A DNA stretch of 64,000 bases from Incurvaria masculella (taxonomy: Eukaryota; Arthropoda; Insecta; Lepidoptera; Incurvariidae): contig OX335644.1 of assembly GCA_946894095.1 (NCBI GenBank), positions 19,201,595-19,265,594 on the forward strand. Reading direction: 5' to 3'. Below the pieces are notes generated by a model. The model was not told the DNA's origin and made no database searches. It saw only the letters and a list, made by a program, of their open reading frames with translations. The first letter of the stretch is position 1. Every line of letters begins with the position of its first letter. Position numbers and translations under genes: made by a program. This document shows positions 43,967 to 54,723 of the stretch, one piece after another.

Positions 43967-44353
43967 GTAGCCTCCTCGATGCTTCTCTGTATTTTGTTAA
44001 AAGTTCATGTTGGCTACAACCAAGATTTACTGCTAAGCAAATCAGGTTTTTGGAGGGTCGAGAGATGTGGCGAGCAAAAAACTCAAAAAATCATAAAGTT
44101 TTCGTTTGATCCCGATCATCCAGCATGCAAAGTGGACTCGTACTTACCGATGTGCCCATTTCATTAAAAAAAACCTTAAAATACCTTAAATCCAAAATTA
44201 TTATAATACCACATTAACCATTCTTTTTTCAATCTGACCCATGATTTTGGAATAGGTGCCATTCTTTAGCAAGAACAGCATGATAGAAGTAGTCCTGTCT
44301 CCTATGTATCTTAAAGTTTAATTTTAAGACTGATGATTGTGATTTGTTAACAG

Positions 44354-44444
44354 GTCCATGTCGTATGTGACGTCATACCCAAGTACACTTCGACAACTCG
44401 ACCTGAGCCACAACGAGATCACGTGCTGGCCCAGCTTACCACAG
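44354..44444 (+). CDS. Lrrk: Lrrk exon 19 (leucine-rich repeat)
   Basis: TLRQLDLSHNEITCWPSLPQ is a classic LRR. The acceptor GTTAACAG and the donor CAG|GTATAC give one completing base at the start and phase 0 at the end. Confidence 0.92.
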
Positions 44445-44499
44445 GTATACATGACATTCCGAAATAACATACATGTATGTTTACGTAATGCGAGGAACC

Positions 44500-44945
44500 T
44501 AGAGTGGCTCGTAGTGAAGGGCGCCATGCCTTGCTTCTCGTGGGAGAGTTCATGACTTAAATCCCCGCCCTGTTCAAGAGAAACTTTCTTCTTTTTTCTG
44601 AGTTGGATAAGTGCATTTAGTTACGAATTTTAAGAGCTATTCAATGGTCCAGAATTCATGTAAAACCTTTGGGGGCTAGGTGATAGGGTTAACATTATTG
44701 GTACCATTGTACTGGTACCATCGTACTGTTACCATCGTACTGTTACCATCGTACTGTTACCATCGTACTGTTACCATCGTATTGGATAGTAAGTTGGTCA
44801 AAGTGGGAATGACAAATTGTCCATGTTTTCTAACTTGTTCAATGTAGCCGTATTCATTAAGAGAATGTTCTGGCATGGCAACTAATTCCTTCGGGATATA
44901 TGTTGGGCTAATGTCATGACAGTGGCTGTGGTATTAGTCTTCCAG
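44500..44945 (+). mobile_element. SINE with an expanded internal 14-bp minisatellite
   Basis: Head AGTGGCTCGTAGTG, body GTTCAATGTAGCCGTATTC, tail GGCTGTGGTATTAG. At 44697-44785 the motif ACCATCGTACTGTT is repeated about five times. Confidence 0.65.
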
Positions 44946-44990
44946 GTCCAGTTGTGTAAAAATAAGAGAAATGACAGTATGTTTGTTCAG

Positions 44991-45185
44991 ATGGAGCAGC
45001 TGGGCAGCGTGGACGCGGCGGCGCTGGCGTGCTACTGCACGGAGGGCGAGGCGGCGCGCGGGGTGGGGGGCGCGGCGGGAGGTGCGCGCGCGCGGCCGCG
45101 CTCCGCCGGCGGCGTGCGCGCGCAGCTGCTCAACTCGGTGTGCGGCGCGCGGCGCCACCTGCGGCTCGAGAGCCTCCGGACACTG
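44991..45185 (+). CDS. Lrrk: Lrrk exon 20 (LRR with Gly/Ala/Arg insert)
   Basis: The exon starts MEQLGSVDAAALACYCTEGE, passes through a Gly/Ala/Arg-rich insert, and ends with CGARRHLRLESLRTL at donor GTCGGG. Joined to exon 21 it gives LRTL-ILANNLLTRI, an intact LRR split by the intron. Confidence 0.88.
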
Positions 45186-45344
45186 GTCGGGCATCGCTTC
45201 TGTCTACAACTCTTGAACCGACATCAAGTTACTTACAAAAGTTACAGACAGGAATAAGCTAGCTTCTTGTTGCTGGAATGTTTGTAGAAGATCGGTTAAA
45301 TGTATTCCTGTCTTTTGTGTTGCGTCGTGGTACGCCCCTTTAGG

Positions 45345-45612
45345 ATAGGTGACCGTCCGACCAATGAGGTTTCCAATGGTTCGAATTCCACATATTCCCC
45401 TCCCTACCTGATGGAAGGGTTAAGCCCACACGGGTTGGTTACCTTGCATTGAATCAGTTGGCCGAAGCGGTATCGAAAATATCTCCATGTTTCCACCTCT
45501 TCAATCTAGCTGTGCTCTAATAAAGAGAAGGGCCTGGCATGGCACCTAATCCCATCAGGAATTTGAGTTGATGGGATGAGCTAATTTCATGACAGTAGGT
45601 GTGGTATATGTC
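45345..45612 (+). mobile_element. SINE, probable 5S-headed copy, diverged
   Basis: AGGATAGGTGACCGTCCGAC resembles the 5S box C region. Then TGGTTCGAATTCCACATATT and the body TGGCATGGCACCTAATCCC follow. Confidence 0.5.
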
Positions 45613-45707
45613 GAGTTAAACACATTTATATTCATAATTTATAGGCTTTGGTAAGAGTGCAAGCTTATACCAGCCGAACGTTGAATGCATTACTCGTTTC
45701 GTGGCAG

Positions 45708-45857
45708 ATCTTGGCGAACAACCTGCTGACGCGCATCCAGCTAACGACGGACGACGACGGCTCGGCGACGCTGGGCGCATGCGCGTCCCCCTCCCCCGCC
45801 GCAGCCGCCGCCGCGCCCGCCGCGCCGCCCTCCGCCGACGGCGACGAAGACGACTGG
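45708..45857 (+). CDS. Lrrk: Lrrk exon 21 (LRR followed by Ala/Pro-rich stretch)
   Basis: After acceptor CGTGGCAG the frame reads ILANNLLTRIQLTTDDDGSA, then an Ala/Pro low-complexity run, and ends with DEDDW at GTCTGT. Phase 0 at both ends. Confidence 0.87.
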
Positions 45858-46383
45858 GTCTGTCGCTCTCTGCCTCGTTTTGGTTAACATCGTGTAGGAA
45901 TAAGCTCCATTACTAAGCTAACATTACTTCGAAATGGTGTCATTGGCACGCCTTTTTAGGATTTCGTTCCTCAAAAGTAAAAAAGAACCCCTAATACCTT
46001 AATACAGAATCCCTGTCTGTGTCAAGAACTTGTTCTCGGGTCGCGTTGAGGTCCTGAGTTGACATTAATAACAAATTCTCACATCTATCGTTCTTACGAG
46101 CTGTAAAAAATTTAGATTTTAAGTCAACGGAACCAACAATTTTGACACTCGTAAATAAATCAACTATAGGGTAGGTACTTCCCGTTGACCTAGAATCCTG
46201 AAATTAGGCAAGAAACGTCTCACAGCACAACTTCACAAGGAAAAATCCGATAATTGTTAAATTTCAGTTAAATCACATATTAAAGAAAAAATAAAAATTT
46301 GTCAAGAAACGTCGATGCACAAGTCTGACTCGCACTCTTATGACCCTTGTACTTCCATCACATGGATTGTGTGGTTGGAACAG

Positions 46384-46525
46384 AGTCTGCTGCCCAGCGT
46401 GAAGACGCGGCTGCTGTTCCCGAACCTGTCGATGCTGGACGTGTCGTGCAACCTGCTGCGCGCGCTGCCGCCACACATACACGAGCTGTCCAATCTCTCC
46501 GTACTTAACGTCAGCGGCAACAAAG
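46384..46525 (+). CDS. Lrrk: Lrrk exon 22 (leucine-rich repeats)
   Basis: SLLPSVKTRLLFPNLSMLDV leads into CNLLRALPPHIHELSNLSVL and NVSGNKG, two LRRs. The acceptor is TGGAACAG and the donor AAAG|GTAATA, leaving one base. Confidence 0.93.
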
Positions 46526-47037
46526 GTAATACCGACACCACTCGTGTCTCTTGCCAACTGGCATGTCACTTGGTCATGCCTAGCACACACAAGTCGTTTC
46601 AGGCTTCTTTCTTAAATTAGTTCATGGCTGTATCATGGGAAAGATGTTGTGTCTTACAAATCACCGGTACTAATAATCCAATTTATCTATTCATGTTTGT
46701 GTCTGAAGTTATGTATTTATGCGTGTGTGTCTCTAAATGGAAAAGTTATAGGGGGAATATACGTATATGTATATAGCAGGATGAAGTGCGAGCATGTGTG
46801 GTGTTAAATTAAGGAAAAGGAGGAAATGTATGGATGCTCTCCTGCATACTTCTAAGTAATTATTGTAAATAAACTGCTCTGAAGTAGAATCATTGCCTCC
46901 AAAACCTATCCATGTTTTGATGACAACGTGTCAAAGATATATACAGTTGAATTTAGGGGAAAATTTCTTGGCAAGCCCTGTAAATGTATGCTATCTTTTT
47001 TTGGTGAGTTAAACGCGCTTGTTACGTGTCGTTTCAG

Positions 47038-47183
47038 ACATAACGGAGCTGCCGCCACAGATGGGCCTTCTGTCGCGGTTGTGGAACCTGAGCACGGCGG
47101 GCTGCCCGCTGCAGGAGCCGCTGCGCTCCATGCTCGCCTCTCCCAAGTACAAGACCATGGACGTGGTTGGGTACCTCAAGTCG
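47038..47183 (+). CDS. Lrrk: Lrrk exon 23 (last LRR and approach to Roc)
   Basis: The acceptor is CGTTTCAG. The frame reads DITELPPQMGLLSRLWNL and ends YKTMDVVGYLKS at GTACGT. The GYLKS segment just before the GTPase is a usual feature of LRRK proteins at the LRR-to-Roc transition. Confidence 0.93.
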
Positions 47184-47955
47184 GTACGTCACCTTGAGTG
47201 TCACTCTCACTGTGCTCATGACTGGACTGTTTTAACTACCCTCACCGGACGACCTTGCCTCTGGCATTCCTTTTGATTTGGCCCCCGTGTGGGATTAACT
47301 TGCCGATGTTAAAGCAAAAGACCACCTTTAATTTTCAAGGAGTGTATATTCTGCAAAGACGGTGTGTATTGATAGCCTGCACCGAAAATCAAGGTCTATT
47401 GCAGTACCATTGCTACAGACCTTTATTTTCGGTCTGTGACTTTGTTGGATCTCAACGGTTTGAGAGATCTTAATAAAAATGTTTTTGCACTTATGGGTTC
47501 ACCTGGATATTTCTCAGCTATAGTTGGACTAGGTGGGTTAGGTGCTGTCGTCGAGTTCTGTGGTAGGACAACCTCTGCTACCAGGTCCACTAGTTTTTTT
47601 TAATAAATAGCACAAATACATCAATAGCATAGTATTTTGTAAATGAGATTTTAATTTAACAACAGCATTGTAGATTCAGTGCGCAAACAGTTAAGTGGCG
47701 CCATCTATTGACCAAGGTCGGTCCGTGGGCAAATACTTTTCGCACTTCGATTTTTGTAGTTGAGCTACTCCCTCGTAGATGGTGCGCTTCAATGTAATAT
47801 AGATATGCAATGATTGGAAGAGACAGGTACGCACAAAAGTGTCAACAAGGAGTGTGAGCTTGATTTGAAAGAGGTTGTTATGCCCAAGAGGTTGGTAACT
47901 TGAGAAAAGAGGAGTATTTTTCCTGTGTACGGAGAGGTAAATGTCTGGTGGGCAG

Positions 47956-48087
47956 GTGCTAGAGGAGGCGCAGCCGTACGCGCGCATGAAGCTGATGCTG
48001 GTGGGCGGCGCCGGCCGCGGCAAGACCAGCCTGCTCGAGTGTCTGCGGCAGGAGTCGGCCGCGCCGCATCGCAGGAAACCCACCGAG
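47956..48087 (+). CDS. Lrrk: Lrrk exon 24 (Roc GTPase, P-loop)
   Basis: MKLMLVGGAGRGKTSLLECL contains the G1/P-loop (GGAGRGKTS) that binds the nucleotide phosphates. The acceptor is GTGGGCAG and the donor GAG|GTACGT; phase 0 at both ends. Confidence 0.96.
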
Positions 48088-48404
48088 GTACGTTCGACGT
48101 CATCTTTCTCAGCTTAAAGAAGCTGCGCAAATATAATTCTAGTTACCAATTCGGTTTCTGAGATCCTAACTATGCCCGACTCCCATAGGAAGAGTTGGGG
48201 AGCGCCAACATTGTCATCTCTGCTGGTGTCCCTTAGAAGTTCTTTTCTCTTACGGAAATGAGGTTAATAAAAAAGGTGGCGATTCTGTGTTCAGTTAGTG
48301 CACCATGTGATCGATCAATGACCGTAAGCTCATATAAAGTTTTTGTATCTGTAAGACTAAGGGTTTCTCACTCTCTTGATGTGAATTTAGACTCTCATTG
48401 CATA

Positions 48405-49262
48405 ATTCAATTTATTTATTTTATTTATTTATTTATTTATTTATTTTATATTAGACAGGCAGCCTAGGCTGATGTGTCTAAATCGAGTACATAGTTCATT
48501 GATATATTAACAAAATTTTTTTTTTTTTACTTAATCGGTTTCAATTCACTTAGTTGCTTATTTTAAAAATGTATTTATTTAGATAAGCGTCCAAACGATT
48601 CTTAAATTGATTAGTGTTGTAATGTCCTCTGGAAGTTGGTTCCAATCGTCAACCACTCTGTTGGTTATGAAGTGCTTCCGTGTGTTGGTTTTGTGTTCTG
48701 TTTTATTCAGTTTTAGAGTGTGGCCACGGAGGTGAGTGTTATGATTGAGTGTGAACATTTCCTTCATTGCTTCACAGTTGTATTTCTCAGTAAGCATTTT
48801 GTACACTTCTATTAAATCGCCTCGCATCCGTCTTTGGTGCAGGGTTGGTAGTTTGAGGGCCTTCAATCTTTCTTCATAGGGTAAGGTTTTTAGCTGCCAA
48901 GGGATGTTTGTAAACTTTCGTTGTACATTTTCAAGTAGAGTGATATCTTTGATGAAGTAGGGTTGCCAGACTTAAAAGGCGTACTCCAGGAGAGGTCGTA
49001 CATATGACTTGTAAATCTTGAGTGTAACTTCAGGAGTGAGGTGGCGAAAGGACTTCTTGATGAGATAGGTCATGGAGTTAGCTCTCTTTATTATCTGTGC
49101 AATATGAGGCTCCCACTTTAGATCATGATTTACAAGGACTCCTAGGTCTCTTTGCTGGTGCACTGCAGATAGTCGGGTATTGTTTAGAAAGTATGGAAGG
49201 TGCGGGTTCTGCTTCCCTAGATGGAGAACAGTGCATTTCTGAATGTTCAGTTTAATTTGAAG
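48405..49262 (-). pseudogene. CR1-like LINE ORF2 3' fragment with premature stop
   Basis: On the minus strand from 49262 the frame reads NIQKCTVLHLGKQNPHLPYF, RDLGVLVNHDLKWEPHI and IYKSYVRPLLEYAF, then a stop at about 48972. It resumes with LKALKLPTLHQRRMRGDLIE and HFITNRVVDDWNQLPEDI. This is the thumb and C-terminal end of a CR1/Jockey-type reverse transcriptase. The 3' end is a (TAAA)n tail (48415-48445). The 5' truncation lies 92 bp from Lrrk exon 25. Confidence 0.8.
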
Positions 49263-49353
49263 GCTCAAAGGCTCGAAGGCTTATATGACTTGAGTGACTT
49301 AGTTTTCGTGGCACATTTTGTTGGCTCAATGTGAGAGGGTGGTATGTTGTCAG

Positions 49354-49508
49354 CACTGGGCGCGGCGCATGGGCAACAAGACGGCGGCTGCGCCCGGCCG
49401 CAACATCTCCACGGTGGGCGTCGACATCGGCACGTGGGTGTACGAGAAGCAGCGCGCCTCCACCGGGCCCGTTACCTTCCGCACCTGGGACTTTGGCGGC
49501 CAGCACGA
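49354..49508 (+). CDS. Lrrk: Lrrk exon 25 (Roc GTPase, switch regions)
   Basis: NISTVGVDIGTWVYEK carries the G2 threonine, and TFRTWDFGGQHE is the G3 motif, continued in exon 26. The residue after DxGG is Gln, in the position of the catalytic Gln of Ras; human LRRK2 has Arg there. The acceptor is GTTGTCAG and the donor GA|GTAAGT. Confidence 0.96.
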
Positions 49509-49645
49509 GTAAGTCTTGCAATATGAGAATGTACTCTCGCTGTCAGCACTGATCACGGCGTAAAGCCAATAAGGTGATGTGGGCGCCTGGCCGCGTTGCC
49601 CGTACGTTTCCATGTTGAGGTGTATATATGTGTGGGTGTCTGCAG

Positions 49646-49753
49646 GTACTACGCTACTCACCAGTACTTCCTGTCGCGCCGCTCGCTCTACCTCGTCGTA
49701 TGGAACGTCACAGAGGGCCGTCGCGGAGTCGCCGGTGTGCTTAAGTGGCTGCG
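49646..49753 (+). CDS. Lrrk: Lrrk exon 26 (Roc GTPase core)
   Basis: EYYATHQYFLSRRSLYLVVW continues the G3 loop and the next beta strand, followed by NVTEGRRGVAGVLKWLR. The acceptor is GTCTGCAG and the donor CG|GTCAGT. Confidence 0.96.
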
Positions 49754-50296
49754 GTCAGTACATTACTCTTTATATTTCTAGATGCCTCAAAATCCTCTTC
49801 CCTTTTCAGTGGTTTCACCTCTTTGTCAATCTTTATTTTATTACTCTTTTCCTTTTCAACTTTTTCCGATTCATGTATTTTATCCACCACTTTTTAACCT
49901 CTTTTCCCGCGCCTCCTCTTATCTGTCTCTTCTAAAATCACATTAAAATTTGAGCATGTTTCATTATTAAAAAAAACGCAAATATGTACATATAACTCAT
50001 ATATCTGTAAGCAGTGGAAAATACTTTTGAAAATATAGACTAAGTGGATGTTGAAAACATTTCCAGAGAAGTTTTTTTTTCAGTTCTTCTCTGTGATTGT
50101 TGAACTGGCGAATTATAAAATATGACAAATCCGAGTGCAAGTGTATTGTCTACGAAAGATGAATATTCAATAATCGAAACATTTGTGAAAAAAAATGCCT
50201 AGAGTATACAAATAATTACAACTTCTTCTAGTAAAGTGCGCATTTAAGAGACCATGATGTGTCACTTCAGATGTGTGGTTTGGTATTCCTTCGCAG

Positions 50297-50366
50297 GTCG
50301 ATCCAAGCTCGCGCGCCAGGCTCGCCCGCCATCATCGTCGCCACGCACTACGACGCCGCCCTCAAT
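50297..50366 (+). CDS. Lrrk: Lrrk exon 27 (Roc GTPase, G4 motif)
   Basis: This 70-nt exon encodes SIQARAPGSPAIIVATHYDA. THYD is the G4 motif for guanine recognition (THxD in LRRK proteins). The acceptor is CTTCGCAG and the donor AAT|GTAAGT. Confidence 0.95.
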
Positions 50367-50834
50367 GTAAGTCTACGAGGCACTACCACCGTCTTGTACA
50401 ATTTAATCAGCTCGATCATCAAAATTTCTGGTATCAATGTTTGCACTCAAAATATACAGACAGGGACATTGAACGATAGCTAAAAAGAACACTATCAAAT
50501 TATGGTTAAAAATGCCCTGGAAGTCATCTCTCTCCGTAATGATACACATGTAGCGATCATAACTCAATAACTGGATCTACATTGGAGTGCGGGAGTGTGG
50601 CCGACCAATGGGCACGGACCCTGGGAGAACCGGGATCCCTTCCAGAAGCCTGTGCGAATATAAAAAACCTGTGGGGTTTCAGCGTCACCCATGTTTACGC
50701 ACAATGGCCTATCAAGAAGAAAGCTTAGGCGGAAAACATTTGTCCTACTATTTATTTTTACTTGTAGTTGGGCTGCGAGCTTTTTAGCCCGCTGTCACTG
50801 CGACCTTTACAGATCTATTGTGACTTTTCCCTTC

Positions 50835-51420
50835 TTACAGTTTACCCTCAATTCCTGCCTCCTTCAGGAAGTGCAGGATTTTTTGAGGTGTGATGACTTT
50901 GATATCATCTGGGTCTAGTAAGTATCCCCCAAGGATGGCATTTCTTTTATGAATTAGTGGTCCACAGTCACACAGAAGATGGATCGGTGTCTCCTCTTGT
51001 TCAAGACAAAACCTGCATAATTCTGTATCTGTCAACCTCATCCTGTGCAGGTGTTTGTTAAGGTAACAGTGACATGTTAGAGCTCTGGTAATTACTCTGA
51101 GTTGATTTCGGCTTAGGTTGCTTAGCTCGAATGCTCTTTTCTGGGAAAATTCCATTATAAGGGCCTTGGCGTGCTTTATTCATGGCTTGCTTTTCCACAG
51201 GCACAGGCTTTGGTTTTGAGCCCAGTCATGTAATGTTTAGAGTGCAGTGCTTTTGGAAATCCCACAGGAGTGTTCAGGTCCTATCTGGGGTATATTAGCT
51301 CCTCCTTTCGCCAGTTCATCGGCATTTTCGTTGCCGTCGATTCCTGAGTGACCTGGTACCCATCTTAGGGTTACGTCATTCATTTCCCCCAGCGCATTCA
51401 GCGTTTGGATGCAGTAAAGG
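50835..51420 (-). pseudogene. LINE ORF2 fragment with RNase H domain
   Basis: On the minus strand, upstream coding near 51330-51400 gives RWVPGHSGIDGNENADELAK, a LINE RNase H motif. It is followed by RVITRALTCHCYLNKHLHRM and LCRFCLEQEETPIHLLCDC, the Cys-rich tail of I/R1/Jockey-type ORF2. The frame is broken between the two blocks. It lies in the Lrrk intron before exon 28. Confidence 0.75.
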
Positions 51421-51484
51421 GTGACCTACTAACTAAATACTAATCAACTAACTGCATATCTGACGAGTGGCGATGGTGTGACAG

Positions 51485-51680
51485 AATCCGCTCCCGGACG
51501 GCGACACGCCGGAGTCGCTGCAGCGGCTGATCCGCGCGCATACCATGGGCGCCGCCGACGCCGACAAGCTGGGCCTCCCGCGCGTGTGGGACAGCGTGGA
51601 GGTGTCGTGCGCCACGCGCCACAACGTGCGCCTGCTCGCCGACATGCTCTACACGTGCGCCTTCGCGCTCAAGCCACCAG
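51485..51680 (+). CDS. Lrrk: Lrrk exon 28 (end of Roc, G5 motif)
   Basis: After acceptor GTGTGACAG the frame reads NPLPDGDTPESLQRLIRAHT. It continues through DSVEVSCATRHNVRLLADML, with SCAT as the G5 motif. It leaves one base at the donor GTGCCT. Confidence 0.94.
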
Positions 51681-51759
51681 GTGCCTAACCCACACCGTGC
51701 CTGTCCAACTCAATATTTTATATGCAGGTGGACATGGAAAATATACATGTATTTCTCAT

Positions 51760-52035
51760 CTCGATAGCCCAGTGGTGCGACGCCTTCTGATTTGATACGC
51801 TGGGTAAGCATCTCTGAGCCCGTTTGGGTTCTGGATGGGTGACCATTTTCGACCTTGATGCTGGCTGTGGTTCGGATTCCACGTAAAACTGTAGGTCCCC
51901 TTCCTTACTAACTAGGTGGTAGGGTTAATCCCGCCCGGGTTGGTACTAACGTATTAAATAAACGATGGTCGAAGCGGCAATGAAAATTGTCCATGTTTTC
52001 CATCCAGATCAAAGTAGCCGAGCAATATAAGGGGA
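51760..52035 (+). mobile_element. 5S rRNA-headed SINE, truncated
   Basis: TAGCCCAGTGGTGCGACGCC and TTCTGGATGGGTGACCATTT form the 5S-like head, joined to CGGATTCCACGTAAAACTGT and the shared body. It breaks at about 52035 into the next antisense SINE. Confidence 0.6.
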
Positions 52036-52200
52036 TCTATAATTTTACATGGACTCTGAACCGTAGAGCAATTCGCGTTCATGACGAAATGCACTTGTCC
52101 AACTCGTAAAGAGTGGTGCGTGAACGGGTGAAGTGGGTGGGATTCGAACCCATGACCTCTGGGTAAGTCTACGCGGCCCTGAGCTACGAGCCGCTTATGC
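52025..52200 (-). mobile_element. tRNA-headed SINE, antisense 5' half
   Basis: Inverse box B (GGGATTCGAACCC) and head (GAGCTACGAGCCGCTT). It forms a head-to-head pair with the preceding 5S-headed copy. Confidence 0.65.
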
Positions 52201-52288
52201 TTTTGATACAGAAATCCACAGGCGTTACCCCAAGTGAATGGACTACGACGAGAGTACTTGTAAAGAGTGATGTGTTTGGTGTGCGCAG

Positions 52289-52425
52289 GTAGCAAGGAGC
52301 CGCTGCTGGAGCAGCGCGTGCCCGCTTCGTACCTGGCGCTGGAGGAGTGCGTGGCGGAGCTGGCGGCCGAGCTGCGCGCGCGCGGCGCCGAGCCCGTTCT
52401 GCGCCAGGACCAGTACCGGCACCAG
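52289..52425 (+). CDS. Lrrk: Lrrk exon 29 (start of COR domain)
   Basis: KEPLLEQRVPASYLALEECV matches the first COR helix (P-x-SY-x-x-LE). The acceptor is GTGCGCAG and the donor CAG|GTCAGT. COR mediates dimerisation of ROCO proteins. Confidence 0.93.
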
Positions 52426-52993
52426 GTCAGTGGCGCGACCCTCATCATCAGCAGCCATAGATCGCTGAATGGTAAGTGAATTTAAAAACGTTACCGGACT
52501 CCGGTATGGATATAGTGACTAACTAGGATGGCGGTGATTCTGGCCTCTCCTGATCTCTCGGCGCCATCTTGTCCTGAAAAGGTTCTTTTAAAGTTAGCAG
52601 CAACCGTCTGAGAATGACGCATACTTCTGTGGTTATCTCTTGTCACATTCTTCCAAGTTCAAACCATCTGGATGTCTCTAATGTAAAAAATACCTAAAGG
52701 GTTTGGACCCTATTAAGGGTAGTGCTCCTGACGAGTTTCATCCCTTATTTGTATATGTTAATCTTCGTTACATGTCACTGTCAACTGGGTGTGATGCAAT
52801 GGAATGAAAGTGCTCCTTACTTGTACTTGTTTTCGAAAGGGACGAACATAATATCAATGTCAACTATATGAAGTCTGTTGTCACGGTATGACGTTTTCAC
52901 GTCAAGACAGAGTGCATGCAATAAGTAAATATTCCACATGTCTTTCACTAAGTTCGCTATGTAGCGCTGAAATCACACTTGAGGTGGTTTCAG

Positions 52994-53081
52994 GTGATGC
53001 AGTTGATGCAGAGCAAGTTCCACCGCAGCTTCCGTGACGCCGCGGAGCTGCAGCAGGCCACCATGTTCCTGCACGAGAATG
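52994..53081 (+). CDS. Lrrk: Lrrk exon 30 (COR domain)
   Basis: VMQLMQSKFHRSFRDAAELQ and QATMFLHENG form a COR segment. The acceptor is GGTTTCAG and the donor AATG|GTAAGT. The LHENG-GVMLHYDD join with exon 31 is typical of ROCO proteins. Confidence 0.93.
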
Positions 53082-53416
53082 GTAAGTTCTTGTAAAAACT
53101 GCATTGCTCCTCTATGGACATGATTGTGTTTATAATTGTCTCCGAGATTTGAAACAGCTGAAATGGTAGAAAACGGTGCAGCACAATAGAGGGAGATATG
53201 GGATTTTTTTAAAATCTGTCAGTTACCATGTGAACTAAAGGTTATTTCTCAGACCAATAATCTGACAATAACTGTAAGCGATAAAAACGTACGTTAAAAG
53301 AGTACTTATCAATGAGCACAACTTTAAGGAGGACTTTAAACCTAGGCTAGTGGATGTGATATCCGTAAGCCGGAGGTTAATAGTCCACGTTAAGAAGTTT
53401 TCCCTTCCTTACGCAG

Positions 53417-53539
53417 GCGTGATGCTGCACTACGACGACGCGACGCTGAAGGAGCTCTACTTCCTGGAGCCGCAGTGGCTGTGCGACATGCTAGCACACG
53501 TCGTCACCGTCCGTGAAATCAACCCCTTTGCCAGGAATG
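53417..53539 (+). CDS. Lrrk: Lrrk exon 31 (COR domain, most conserved block)
   Basis: LKELYFLEPQWLCDMLAHVV is the hallmark COR motif (L-Y-F-L-x-P-Q-W-L). The acceptor is CCTTACGCAG and the donor ATG|GTACCC, leaving one base. Confidence 0.96.
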
Positions 53540-53952
53540 GTACCCATGTTTTGACATCTTCTGACATAATCTTTCCTCTAAGCTAGAGGTTTGTGATCTA
53601 ACAGATTTTGAGCAGGTGTGGTACACGATTTTGGTGTACCACCAAACATTTGTACGTAAAAACCAACCTGAAAATTTGTATCAGTAGAATTCATGATATA
53701 ATTTTGCAGAACAGGCTCATATTTGTTGATGTAGACATCTTTGGTAAAAACCTGTATTGCTGACGAACAATGTGAGGTCAAGATGTAACGAAATTATTAC
53801 TTTTAATTATTTATTGGATTACGGGATTAGAATCTTATCTTCATCAAATATGCATACACATTGAGAAACTGAGAGTGGCGGCGACGGATTTGCATTATAC
53901 AAAACAGGGATACACTACCCATCATGGTTTCAACATTATGCGCTATCGGCAG

Positions 53953-54134
53953 GCATAATGAAGCTGGACGAGCTGCAGCACGTGTTCAAGTCGTCGCCGC
54001 TGGCGTGCCACGGCGAGGAGGCGCGCTCGCTCGTGCTGTCGCTGCTCAACAAGTTCGAGCTGGCGCTCGGATGGGACGGCCGCTCGCTCCTGGTGCCGCC
54101 GCTGCTGCCCGCGCACGCCGCCACGCCTGTCACG
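53953..54134 (+). CDS. Lrrk: Lrrk exon 32 (COR domain)
   Basis: LDELQHVFKSSPLACHGEEA and LNKFELALGWDGRSLLVPPL form the helix that in LRRK2 ends with LVPSLLP-like residues. The acceptor is TCGGCAG and the donor ACG|GTAACT. Confidence 0.94.
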
Positions 54135-54216
54135 GTAACTTGCTATTGTTTAAAAATTGTTTAGCGATCTTAAGACTAAGTTAATGAGTTTTGAGAAATT
54201 ATCTAAGAGATGTTAT

Positions 54217-54343
54217 GTTTGAACTATTGTCTAAGATTGGCTTACCACAGTTATTTTCCTCGGTCCTTTTGGCCGACGTTTTGGAACTGTCCCGTGCCGA
54301 GGAAAATACCTGTGGTAAGCCAATCTTAGACAATAGTTTAAAC
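54217..54343. other. Long near-perfect hairpin (127 nt)
   Basis: AACTATTGTCTAAGATTGGC pairs with GCCAATCTTAGACAATAGTT, and the arms continue through TTACCACAG/CTGTGGTAA and ATTTTCCTCGG/CCGAGGAAAAT. The stem is about 47 bp with a loop of 33 nt. It lies in an Lrrk intron. Confidence 0.7.
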
Positions 54344-54723
54344 ACCCACAGAACACTCAAATCAGTTATATGTTATGTTTGGTTTACATAAAACATATCT
54401 ATCTAGAGAGGTGTCCTTGCCTTTCCTCATAAAATGACATTGACACAATTGAACATCAGGAGCTTTTCGAATTTGATTTGTCCCATGTCCCATTATATGT
54501 GCAATGCTGGCCGTGTGGATTTAGAGCTACGCGCGAAGTGTCTGCAATTGGGCTAGAAGCAGCGTGCGTCGAACATCGAATGGAGATTCGTAAGAAACAC
54601 TCTCCGATCCGGTACCAGGGATAGGTTAGGGTTTCTCTTCGACGCCTCTGCGTCCACACCAGCGCAGCATATTGGCTGGTTGAGAACGCCAGTTAAAAAT
54701 AATTTAGGTCTTGTTTAAAATAG

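Noticed and set aside
45029..45262. Other frames across exon 20
   Set aside because: Only one frame continues the LRR into exon 21; the others are Arg/Ala-rich shadows.
47381..47434. Imperfect palindrome ACCGAAAATCAAGGTCTATT ... TTTCGGT
   Set aside because: Several mismatches and no sign of function.
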